Positions 6,271-13,292 of a DNA stretch of 13,977 nt are shown piece by piece. This DNA comes from Actinomycetota bacterium. GTDB taxonomy: Bacteria > Actinomycetota > Thermoleophilia > Gaiellales > Gaiellaceae. The notes below the pieces were generated by a model. That model was not told where the DNA came from and searched no databases. It saw nothing but the letters and a program-made list of their open reading frames with translations. Made by a program: the position numbers and the translations under genes. Location of the stretch: assembly GCA_013821525.1 (NCBI GenBank), contig JACDGR010000047.1:1-13977 (forward strand). Direction: 5' to 3'. Every line of letters starts with the position of its first letter. Position 1 is the stretch's first letter.

Positions 6271-6998
6271 GCACGAACGGCCGCACGCCGATCCTGCAGT
6301 TGACGGACGTGCACACCTACTACGGGGCGATCCACGCACTGAAGGGCATCTCGCTCGAGGTGTACGAGGGGGAGATCGTGACGCTCCTCGGTGCAAACGG
6401 CGCCGGCAAGTCGACGACGCTGCGCTCGATCAACGGGTTGAACAGGCCGCGGCAGGGCTCGATCAGGTTCGAAGGCCGCGACATCACCACCGTTGCGGCG
6501 CACCAGATCGTCAAGCGCGGGATTGCCCAGTCGCCGGAAGGCAGACGGCTCTTCCCGCGCATGACCGTCGTCGAGAACCTCGAGATGGGTGCCTTTCAGC
6601 GCAACGACCGCCCGGGGATTCGTGAAGACATGGATCGCGTGTTCGAGTTGTTTCCGCGCCTCCAGGAGCGGCGCGACCAGAAGGCGGGGACGATGTCCGG
6701 CGGCGAGCAGCAGATGTGCGCGATCGGTCGCGCGCTGATGGCACGTCCGAAGCTTCTGCTCCTCGACGAGCCCTCGCTCGGACTTGCGCCGATCTTCGTC
6801 GAGCGAATCTTCGAGATCATTCATCAGATCAACGAGCAGGGCACCTCGATCTTGCTCGTCGAGCAGAACGCACTGATGGCGCTCGATGCCGCACATCGCG
6901 GGTACGTGCTCGAGACCGGCCACATCGTGCTCGCCGACGACGCGAAGGCGCTGAAGACAAACGAGCAGGTACGCAAGACCTACCTCGGCGAGACCTGA
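6267..6998 (+). CDS. livF: Branched-chain amino-acid-type ABC importer ATPase LivF
   Basis: A 243-residue cytoplasmic ATPase, the usual last member of the liv cluster. Walker A is GANGAGKST (42-50), the Q-loop is AQSPEGRRLFP (Q88), the signature is MSGGEQQ (143-149), Walker B is LLLLDEPSLGLAP (163-175) and the switch histidine position reads LLVEQNA, as is normal for LivF. It closes with the LivF-type ending (ALKTNEQVRKTYLGE). The GTG overlaps the livG stop (GTGA). Its stop is only 8 bases from the stop of the convergent minus-strand acetyltransferase, with no hairpin-plus-T-tract terminator between them. Confidence 0.95.
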   Translation: MSTNGRTPILQLTDVHTYYGAIHALKGISLEVYEGEIVTLLGANGAGKSTTLRSINGLNRPRQGSIRFEGRDITTVAAHQIVKRGIAQSPEGRRLFPRMTVVENLEMGAFQRNDRPGIREDMDRVFELFPRLQERRDQKAGTMSGGEQQMCAIGRALMARPKLLLLDEPSLGLAPIFVERIFEIIHQINEQGTSILLVEQNALMALDAAHRGYVLETGHIVLADDAKALKTNEQVRKTYLGET

Positions 6999-7006
6999 GG
7001 CCTCTC

Positions 7007-7570
7007 CTACGGCACGCTCCTCTGCATCACGCAGTTCCTCAAGCCTTTCGGGCGCAGATAGGTGAAGCCGGCCCGCTCGTAGAGGGCTCGCGTGCTGTTG
7101 TAGAGCACCGAGATCTTCTTGCCGTCCGTGTCGTGCGGGTAGCCCTCCACGATCCCGCCGCCCGCTTGCGCGATCAGATCGACGGCACCCTGGAGCGCCG
7201 CTTCGGTCACGCCTTTCCGCCGGTACTTCTTGTCGACGAAGATGCAGGTGATCCGGTAGTCGGGGAGCTCGTCGCGCGTCGCCTCATACTCCTTGCGGTG
7301 GTGGATGTTCGGCAGCTCGTCCGGGCTGCCGTACTGGCACCACGCGATCGCCTCGTCGCCGTCGAGGACGAGGGCGGCGTGGGCGCGCCCTTCCTCGACC
7401 AGCCGTTGCTTGAGCGCGCGGTTGCCCTCGGCGGTGAATGTCTTCTCGCCGTGGAACGTGTGGAACCACGTGCACCAACAACCGCCGAAGACGCCGTTGT
7501 GGCGCTCGAGGAGTCGCGCGAAAGCATCCCAGGTATCCGGGGCGAGGGGCTTGACCGTGTAGTCAGTCAC
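7007..7570 (-). CDS. GNAT family N-acetyltransferase (GCWC-motif type)
   Basis: A 187-residue acetyl-CoA-dependent acetyltransferase, probably cytoplasmic; the acceptor is unknown. The first third carries FGGCWCTWFH (28-37), a cysteine-rich motif that recurs in one actinobacterial GNAT subgroup. The acetyl-CoA-binding motif A is ITCIFVDKKYRRKGVTEAAL (107-126), followed by the C-terminal ALYERAGF segment typical of the fold. The start is GTG 7570, which overlaps the stop of the upstream cupin gene by 4 bases (GTGA); the longer open frame from 7600 runs through that gene. It is the last gene of the leftward cluster and converges on livF. Confidence 0.85.
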   Translation of the reverse strand: MTDYTVKPLAPDTWDAFARLLERHNGVFGGCWCTWFHTFHGEKTFTAEGNRALKQRLVEEGRAHAALVLDGDEAIAWCQYGSPDELPNIHHRKEYEATRDELPDYRITCIFVDKKYRRKGVTEAALQGAVDLIAQAGGGIVEGYPHDTDGKKISVLYNSTRALYERAGFTYLRPKGLRNCVMQRSVP

Positions 7571-8121
7571 GTCGGGCCCTCGAGGTCGTCCGGCGGCCAC
7601 GGCAGGCGCAGCGGCTCATAGTCGCCCGGCCAGTCCGCATACGCCTCGTCGGGAACCGCAGTCTCGGTCTCGACCGACGCGCCGTACCTCGCTGCGACCT
7701 CGCTGACAGGATAGAGGATCGGCTCGTCCGGACGCGCGCCGATCATCAGGATCGAGCACGGGCGGTCACCTGCTCCAACGAGGATGTGTCGGGTATCGGC
7801 CGGGCAGTGGAAGTAGTCCCACTGCCGCAACCGGCGCTCCTCTTCCTCGACGACCAGCGTGCATTCCCCCGACAGGACAAGGAACCCCTCCTGCATACCT
7901 TCGGAGTGGTAGAGCCCGTTCGGGTCGCCCGGCCAGAGGACGCGCAGGTGGACGCCGAAGTGCTCGAACTGGTGCTCGCGTGCCTCGATGGGGTACGCGA
8001 CGCCGCCCTTCTCCTCGTTGCGCACCGCGAGCGCCTCGCCGAGGTTGAGGACGAACCAACCGGGCGACGTGACGTACCGGCCAAACGGCGTATCGGCGCA
8101 ACTTGCCTCTTCGACAGACAC
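7567..8121 (-). CDS. Cupin-domain protein, second of a tandem pair
   Basis: A 184-residue single-domain cupin, probably a small metal-binding beta barrel. Cupin motif 1 reads YHSEGMQEGFLVLSGE (71-86), with H72, E74 and E78 as likely ligands; the classical HxH is HxE here. Motif 2 supplies H112 (CPADTRHILVGAG). Before the barrel is a GWFVLN segment and after it a YPVSEVAARYGA segment; both recur in the upstream paralogue. The GTG at 8121 follows GGAGG at a 5-base spacing; the ATG two bases upstream opens a wrong frame. It begins 15 bases after the other cupin. Function is not assignable: such cupins may be sensors, isomerases, dioxygenases or structural. Confidence 0.85.
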   Translation of the reverse strand: MSVEEASCADTPFGRYVTSPGWFVLNLGEALAVRNEEKGGVAYPIEAREHQFEHFGVHLRVLWPGDPNGLYHSEGMQEGFLVLSGECTLVVEEEERRLRQWDYFHCPADTRHILVGAGDRPCSILMIGARPDEPILYPVSEVAARYGASVETETAVPDEAYADWPGDYEPLRLPWPPDDLEGPT

Positions 8122-8136
8122 ATTTCCTCCTCGAGG

Positions 8137-8697
8137 TCAGGGGCCGGAGCGCTCCCGGAGCCAGCCCGGTCGGTACTTGACGAAGCGCGAGCGGGGGAGA
8201 GCGCTCCAGATCTCTGCGTACGCCTCGGCGGGGCTCGAGGTCTCGCGTTTCACGCTTGCGCTGTAGCGGGCGGCGACCTTCGAGACGAGGTAGCGGATGC
8301 CGCCGCCGACGCCATGGCCGCGAGCGCCCACGGCGAGCAGCAGAACGTTCTGGTTGGCGGCCGCGACGATCATGTGCTCGGTCTCGGGCGCGCAGTAGAA
8401 GAAGTCCCACGGGGCGAGTTGCCGCTCCTGCTCCTCGACGATCAGGGTGCACTCGCCGTCGAGCACGAGGAACGCCTCCTGGCCGCTCTCGCGGTGGTAC
8501 ATCCCGATGTGCTCGCCCGGCTCGAGCACGGTGATGTTGATCCCGAAGTGCGGGAAACGCTTCTTGCCCTCGAACGTGCAATACGAGCCGAGCGGCCCCT
8601 CGTCGCGCCAACGTGACTTGCGAGCATTGATCACGAACCAGCCGTCACCGTCGACAACGAGGCCGTTCTTGGTCATGCGCACGGGAGCTTCGGGCAC
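8137..8697 (-). CDS. Cupin-domain protein, first of a tandem pair
   Basis: A 186-residue cupin paralogous to the next gene. Over the 79-residue barrel core I count 41 identities by eye. Motif 1 is YHRESGQEAFLVLDGE (67-82), with H68, E70 and E74 as likely ligands. Motif 2 gives H108 (CAPETEHMIVAAA). The H-to-H spacing of 40 residues is the same in both copies. GWFVIN near the N-terminus and YLVSKVAARYSA after the barrel are shared too. The GTG at 8697 is the longest start downstream of the methyltransferase stop, but it has no good ribosome binding site; GTG 8682 or ATG 8676 are possible. The last part is basic (RSRFVKYRPGWLRER), unlike the acidic end of its partner. Confidence 0.85.
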   Translation of the reverse strand: MPEAPVRMTKNGLVVDGDGWFVINARKSRWRDEGPLGSYCTFEGKKRFPHFGINITVLEPGEHIGMYHRESGQEAFLVLDGECTLIVEEQERQLAPWDFFYCAPETEHMIVAAANQNVLLLAVGARGHGVGGGIRYLVSKVAARYSASVKRETSSPAEAYAEIWSALPRSRFVKYRPGWLRERSGP

Positions 8698-8714
8698 GAC
8701 GTCTAGTCTCGCAC

Positions 8715-9470
8715 TCAGGCGATGCCGCGGACGGCCCAGGCAGCGACGTGCAGCCTGAACGGCGGTGGAAGCGATGCGGCACAGTGCGCGCGCACCGCAG
8801 CGAGACCGTCAGCGCCGAGCGACCGTGCATATGCACCGGCAGGGCCGACCCCCAGCGTGAACGGCTCCCACCATTCGTCGAAGCTCGCGAACTCGACCGT
8901 GGCCTCGAGCGTCGACTCCGCAAGCCCGCCGAGCCCGGCCGCGTCGAACAACCCTCTCAGCTGGCCCTCGCGTGCTCCAGCGAGCTCGGACTCGTCGACC
9001 ACGTCCGAACTGAGCGCACGAGCCGCCTGCCAGAACGGCGAGAGCGGCGCGCGTCCCCCAGCGAGGTCCCAGACGCACGCCGCGACCGCGCCGCCTGCGC
9101 GCGTCACCCGCTTCATCTCTGCCAACCCCTTGACCGGGTCTGCCATGAAATGCACGACGAGCTGGGCGAGCGCCGCGTCGAACGTGCCATCGGGGAACGG
9201 GATCTCCTCGGCTGGGGCCTGCCTGACGTCGACCCCGGGAAAGCGCGCGGCGGCTGCCTCCGCAAACGGCTTCGATGGCTCGATCGCAGTCACGTGCGGT
9301 ACACCAAGCCGACGGACGAGCTCCGCCGTCAGCGCGCCGGGCCCGCAGCCGACGTCGAGCACGCTGTCCTGCGAGTGCACGCCGGCGAACTCAGCGAGCT
9401 GGGGCGCAAGCAGGCTCGAGTACCTGCCCATGAAGCGGTCGTACGCAGCGGCTGCGACGTCGAACGTCAT
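8715..9470 (-). CDS. Class I SAM-dependent methyltransferase (Methyltransf_11/UbiE-like)
   Basis: A 251-residue Rossmann-fold methyltransferase using S-adenosylmethionine on a small molecule. Motif I is VLDVGCGPG (37-45). The acidic ribose-binding residue follows in VTAIEPS (about 60-66). The motif II/III region is PFPDGTFDAALAQLVVHFMADP, followed by AEMKRVTRAGGAVAACVWD. The N-terminus (AAAYDRFMGRYSSLLAPQLAEFAGV) is a recurring opening in this subgroup. The second half is a family-variable substrate region with a WWEPF segment. ATG 9470 overlaps the stop of the ABC permease (ATGA), so it is probably co-translated with the exporter. The substrate is unknown; modification of an exported compound or of a sterol/quinone-like molecule would both fit. 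Confidence 0.88.
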   Translation of the reverse strand: MTFDVAAAAYDRFMGRYSSLLAPQLAEFAGVHSQDSVLDVGCGPGALTAELVRRLGVPHVTAIEPSKPFAEAAAARFPGVDVRQAPAEEIPFPDGTFDAALAQLVVHFMADPVKGLAEMKRVTRAGGAVAACVWDLAGGRAPLSPFWQAARALSSDVVDESELAGAREGQLRGLFDAAGLGGLAESTLEATVEFASFDEWWEPFTLGVGPAGAYARSLGADGLAAVRAHCAASLPPPFRLHVAAWAVRGIA

Positions 9471-10219
9471 GCGTCCCGGCGTTCCGTCCACCACCGCCCG
9501 GCGGCGATCGCGACGGCGGCCCAAGCGAGCAGGACGATCACTGCTGTTGTGCCACTCATCGCCGGGACGTTGTTGTCGTTGATCGCGGGAGAGAAGTGCT
9601 CCGCAGCGGCAACGTCGATCAGCTTGCGCGCCCCGCCGAGCACCGAGAACGCAAGCAGCAGGTGAGCCACGATCGCGTTCCAGGCGATCAGCACCCCGAC
9701 GACGACGCGCGAGCTCGTGAAGGCCGCGAGGCCGACCGCGAGGATCACGTCAACCGCCGTGATCGATACTGCGTAGACGATCGAGTGCAGGACGTACGAG
9801 GCGGACGGCGTCGGGCGGCTGCCGGCGAACGCGTACGCGCAGCCGATCGCCAACGCGAAGCCGACCGCCAGCATCGGCAGGAACACGAGCAGCGCCCCGG
9901 CGATCCGGACCCGGAAGAGCGTTGCGCGCTTGCGGCCGGTGACGACGAGATCGCGGAAGACGCCGTTCGAGACGTCCTGGGTGCCCGCGGTCGAGCCGAT
10001 CAGGATCGCGGCGACATTGCCGAGCCCCGCGAGCAGGAAGGTGTAGTTCTCGAGGTTTGTCCGCCCACCGGCCGACCCGTGGTGATCGGGGTTCGCTGCA
10101 TGGAGCGCGATGATGATGATCTCTGCGATCAGCACCGAGCCCACCGTCAGCAATGACGTCCAGATCATCAGGCCCCGGCGCTTCCGGAGCTTCAGGATCT
10201 CAGCAGCGACGAGTCTCAT
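9467..10219 (-). CDS. ABC-2 type transporter permease
   Basis: A 250-residue integral membrane protein with about six hydrophobic segments (about 20-40, 60-79, 105-132, 143-167, 171-194 and 223-241), the layout of ABC-2 exporters. The cytoplasmic start (MRLVAAEILKLRKRRG) is a typical coupling region. The amphipathic stretch after the second helix (GVFRDLVVTGRKRATLFRVR) recurs in bacitracin/lantibiotic-type exporters. ATG 10219 overlaps the ATPase stop (ATGA), and its own stop overlaps the methyltransferase start. The frame is open upstream only as a shadow of the ATPase gene. The substrate is unknown; drug or lipid export is the usual job of the family. Confidence 0.88.
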   Translation of the reverse strand: MRLVAAEILKLRKRRGLMIWTSLLTVGSVLIAEIIIIALHAANPDHHGSAGGRTNLENYTFLLAGLGNVAAILIGSTAGTQDVSNGVFRDLVVTGRKRATLFRVRIAGALLVFLPMLAVGFALAIGCAYAFAGSRPTPSASYVLHSIVYAVSITAVDVILAVGLAAFTSSRVVVGVLIAWNAIVAHLLLAFSVLGGARKLIDVAAAEHFSPAINDNNVPAMSGTTAVIVLLAWAAVAIAAGRWWTERRDA

Positions 10220-11136
10220 TCGTTGCCCTCCAGTCTGGACGTGACGGCGAGGAACTTCTCCTCGAGCGTCGCGCGGGCGGGTTCGAGGCGTGATACGGCG
10301 ACGCCCGCAGCGACGAGTGCACGGTTGACCTCGGCCGGGCCGATGCCGTCGGAGAGCGTCACCCGCAACTCGCCGGCTTCGTCTTCGATCTTCGTGATCC
10401 GTGGCTCGGCGGCCAACACGTTCCGCGCCCGCGGCACGTCGTCGACTTCGAGCAGTAGCGTCGGATCGCCGCTCGCGGCGATCTCCGACACCGCGCCCTG
10501 CAGGATTACGCGGCCGCGGTCGACGATCGCGACCGTGTCGCAGGTCTTCTCGACCTCGTCGAGCAGGTGCGACGACAAGAACACCGTTCGCCCCTCGTCG
10601 ACGAACGCGCGGATCAGGTGGCGCATCTCGAGGATGCCCGCCGGATCGAGGCCGTTCATCGGCTCGTCGAGGATCAGCAGCTGCGGGTCGGCCAGCAGGC
10701 ACCGGGCGATGCCGAGGCGCTGACGCATCCCGAGCGAGTAGGTCTTGACGCGGTCGTTTGCCCGCTGCGTCAAGCCGACGCGCGCAAGCGATTCGTCGAT
10801 CCGTCCTTCTGCCGCGGCGTCGCGCGCTGCGGCGACCACCTTCAGGTTCTCCCGACCGGTCAGGTGGGGGTGGAAGCGCGGCTCCTCGACGATCGCACCG
10901 ACGCGTGCCAGAGCCTCGCGGCGCTGCGCCGGCTGCGGCAGCCCGAGGAGGCTCACCTCGCCCGACGACGCCCTCGTGAGGCCGAGCAGCGTGCGGATCA
11001 TCGTCGTCTTGCCGGCTCCGTTCGGGCCGAGGAAGCCGAAGGCCACCCCGGCCGGAACGACGAGGTCGACGCCGTCGACCGCTGCCCGGTTGCCGAAGCG
11101 CTTCGTCAGTGCACGGGTCTCGATGACTGTTTCCAT
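10216..11136 (-). CDS. ABC transporter ATPase of an ABC-2 type exporter (CcmA/BcrA-like)
   Basis: An ATPase of about 306 residues paired with the following permease. Walker A is GPNGAGKTT (37-45), the Q-loop region reads GAIVEEPRFHPHLTGREN, the signature is YSLGMRQRLGIARCL (133-147), Walker B is LLILDEP (153-159) and the H-loop is FLSSHLLDEVEKTC. The C-terminal quarter (from about 225) is the extra domain common in drug/lantibiotic exporter ATPases, ending in the LEEKFLAVT motif. ATG 11136 is preferred because the family homology begins just after it. GGAG precedes it at only 3 bases. GTG 11145 is a weaker in-frame alternative. The gene lies 45 bases after the LarA-like gene and overlaps the permease. 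Confidence 0.92.
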   Translation of the reverse strand: METVIETRALTKRFGNRAAVDGVDLVVPAGVAFGFLGPNGAGKTTMIRTLLGLTRASSGEVSLLGLPQPAQRREALARVGAIVEEPRFHPHLTGRENLKVVAAARDAAAEGRIDESLARVGLTQRANDRVKTYSLGMRQRLGIARCLLADPQLLILDEPMNGLDPAGILEMRHLIRAFVDEGRTVFLSSHLLDEVEKTCDTVAIVDRGRVILQGAVSEIAASGDPTLLLEVDDVPRARNVLAAEPRITKIEDEAGELRVTLSDGIGPAEVNRALVAAGVAVSRLEPARATLEEKFLAVTSRLEGNE

Positions 11137-11143
11137 GCCCTCC

Positions 11144-11149
11144 ACCGTA
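11144..11149 (-). promoter_or_regulatory. Possible -10 element upstream of the ABC exporter
   Basis: On the minus strand TACGGT (11149-11144) fits TANNNT and ends 7 bases before ATG 11136, a spacing expected for a leaderless transcript. The 45-base gap is the largest in the nine-gene cluster, so an internal promoter here is plausible. No -35 was seen and the upstream GC content makes chance matches possible. Confidence 0.22.
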
Positions 11150-11181
11150 GGGGTCTGGCCGCCGCGGCGCGTCGCCGTCCC

Positions 11182-12669
11182 TCAGCCCGAGACGACGATC
11201 GGGACGTACGGCGGCGCCATTAGGTAGCCGATTCGCTTCGCTCCGCGGCCCCGGGCCAGCTCGAGCGCGGCACCGAGGCCGTGCACGGGCACGAAGCCCA
11301 GCTGCCGTGCCGCCTGGGCATCGCGGCAGCCGGCGATCAGCACCGCACCAAGGCGGTGCGCCGAGGCATCGCAGGCGCTCCACTCCACGAACGGCTGCAA
11401 CGGATGGCATGCGCGCCCCGAGCGGTACTCCTCGATCGCCACCGGATCCTGAACGGCCGCGTCCTCCGCGTCGCGCATCGCCTCGATGTCGTGGGCCGTA
11501 CGGTGGTCGTAGAAGAGGGCGCGGTACGGGATCTGGGTCGGGCGCGGGAACCGGCGCGGCATCGGGTGGACGAGGATCGCCGTCCCGCCCGGCACGATCG
11601 GCGGCATGTTTCGCCACATGCGCAGCGCCAGGCCGAGCCCGAGGTAGGCGGCGCTGACCGGGTTCGGCCGCTCGCGCGGGATCGACGGTGTCGTCGGCGG
11701 AATGCCGATCACGAGCGCGTCGAGCGGCTCGTCGAGGACGATTCCCTTGAAGTGCGTGCCGCGGATCAGGGCCTCCGCGTGCGCGACCGACGGCGTTCCG
11801 CCGTGCACGGCCGAGGCGGTCTGCTCGCGGGGGAGCCCGTCGAGAATGCGCTGCCGCATGGGAGCCGGTGCGATCTGGAACAGGCGCCGCACGCGTGACC
11901 GGAGCATCCGCTCGATCGCCTCTTGATCCTGCGGGTAGCCGGCGAAAGGGCCTGCGACGCGAGGTGCGTTGAGCGTCAGCGAGACGCCGATCAGCTTGAC
12001 GCGTTCGGTGAGCCGACGCTCGATCTCGACGGCGATGCGCCAGCCTTGCGACGCGCTCGTCTCGAGCAGCGACAGCGCACCCGCCGCGCGCAACGACTCG
12101 CGGCCGCTCGCTGCGAGCAGGGCAGCCGGCCCGCCGTGCAGCACGGACTCGGCTGCGGTGACGGTGACGACGAGGTCGGTCTCGACGAGCGCCGGGTTGA
12201 TGCGCAGCTGGACGTTGCCCGCACGGCCGAGGTCGACGAGATCCTCAGCCTCCGCGTCATGCACGACAACACGGCCGCGAAACCGGCGACGGAACTCGGG
12301 TGAGAAGAGAAAGCCCATCTCTCGCGGCGTCGTGCGCCGCATCAGCCCGCCGGCGACGAGAATCGTCACCTGCCGGGCGCCGAGGCGCTCCAGCTCGTCC
12401 GAGACTGCCGCGATCGCAGCGTGGCGCGGCCCGATCTGGACGCCCGGGATCGGGAGCGACGGCTGCTCGATCACGATCGTCGCCGTACTCCCGTTGCCGA
12501 CGAGCCGACCCAGCGCCGGCCCCGCGAGCGGGAACGCGAGCGCTTCTCTGACCGCGGCACCAACGTCTTCGATCTCATCCCGCGGCAGGGGCGGGCGCAG
12601 GATCACATCCTCGGGGCCGGGCTCGGCGACGACGATCCGTGCGTCGTACAGCAACGGGATGCGTGTCAC
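11182..12669 (-). CDS. Divergent LarA / DUF2088-like protein
   Basis: A 495-residue protein that looks like a distant member of the lactate racemase N-terminal (DUF2088) family. The opening (LPRDEIEDVGAAVREALAFPLAGPALGRLV, 29-57) and VSDELERLGARQVTILVAGG (89-108) align with LarA. So do VVVHDAEAEDLVDLG (134-148) and VETDLVVTVTAAESVLHGG (162-180). At the places where LarA has the GTH histidine, the EPH histidine and the GGRK lysine that carries the nickel-pincer cofactor, I read GLM, ESV and no lysine. Racemase chemistry is therefore unlikely, or the protein uses another mechanism. GTG 12669 overlaps the LysE-type stop (GTGA). No larB, larC or larE-like gene is nearby. Function unknown. Confidence 0.7.
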   Translation of the reverse strand: MTRIPLLYDARIVVAEPGPEDVILRPPLPRDEIEDVGAAVREALAFPLAGPALGRLVGNGSTATIVIEQPSLPIPGVQIGPRHAAIAAVSDELERLGARQVTILVAGGLMRRTTPREMGFLFSPEFRRRFRGRVVVHDAEAEDLVDLGRAGNVQLRINPALVETDLVVTVTAAESVLHGGPAALLAASGRESLRAAGALSLLETSASQGWRIAVEIERRLTERVKLIGVSLTLNAPRVAGPFAGYPQDQEAIERMLRSRVRRLFQIAPAPMRQRILDGLPREQTASAVHGGTPSVAHAEALIRGTHFKGIVLDEPLDALVIGIPPTTPSIPRERPNPVSAAYLGLGLALRMWRNMPPIVPGGTAILVHPMPRRFPRPTQIPYRALFYDHRTAHDIEAMRDAEDAAVQDPVAIEEYRSGRACHPLQPFVEWSACDASAHRLGAVLIAGCRDAQAARQLGFVPVHGLGAALELARGRGAKRIGYLMAPPYVPIVVSG

Positions 12670-13292
12670 GGGCGCCGAGCGATTGCGGCGGAGACTCCGA
12701 GGGCGACGAAGATGCCGCCCGTCACGTAGCGCCGCAGGCGGGCACCGGCGCCGGTTCGGCGCAACCTGCCCGCCAACGCATCGGCGAGGAGCGCATAGCT
12801 CGCATCGGACGCAAGCGCGATGGTCGCGAAGATCGTGCCGAGGACCGCAACCTGCGCAGAGACCGAGACGCGGTCCGGGTCGACGAACTGCGGTAGGAAC
12901 GCGAGGAAGAAGAGCGCGGTCTTCGGGTTGAGCACGTTGACGATCACACCCTGCACGTAGAGCTGCCGCACGCCGGCCGGCGCGACCGCGACGGTCTCCT
13001 CGGGCTCGCGCGCAAGGATGCGCCGCACGCCGATGACGATCAGATAGGCGGCGCCGACCAGCTTGACCACCGTGAACGCGGTCGCCGAGGAAGCGATCAG
13101 GGCCGAGAGGCCAACCGTCGCGGCCGCGACGTGCACGACGCCGCCGCTTGCGACTCCGAGCGCGCAGAAGAGCCCGGCGCGGCGGCCCTTGTCGACGCTC
13201 TGCGTGACGATGTAGGTGACGGCAGGGCCGGGCACGACCGCGAGCGCGATCGCCGCGAGGCTGAAGAGCGCGATCGTCGAGCCGCTCGGCAT
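12666..13292 (-). CDS. LysE/RhtB family exporter
   Basis: A 208-residue membrane protein of the LysE/RhtB family, which exports amino acids or related small molecules using the proton gradient. The diagnostic VVPGPAVTYIVTQS (19-32) lies in the first helix and is followed by GRRAGLFCALGVASGG (37-51). VNVLNPKTALFFLAFLPQFV (118-137) is the second family signature. About six hydrophobic segments are seen and the length is usual for the family. ATG 13292 overlaps the upstream acetyltransferase stop by one base (TGATG). The adjacent in-frame GTG at 13295 would add one residue. The long open frame upstream is the shadow of that acetyltransferase. Its stop overlaps the LarA-like start by 4 bases. Confidence 0.9.
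   Translation of the reverse strand: MPSGSTIALFSLAAIALAVVPGPAVTYIVTQSVDKGRRAGLFCALGVASGGVVHVAAATVGLSALIASSATAFTVVKLVGAAYLIVIGVRRILAREPEETVAVAPAGVRQLYVQGVIVNVLNPKTALFFLAFLPQFVDPDRVSVSAQVAVLGTIFATIALASDASYALLADALAGRLRRTGAGARLRRYVTGGIFVALGVSAAIARRP

Noticed and set aside
10220..11617. Upstream extension of the ABC permease frame to 11617
   Set aside because: It runs out of frame through the ATPase and the LarA-like gene; permease homology starts only at ATG 10219.
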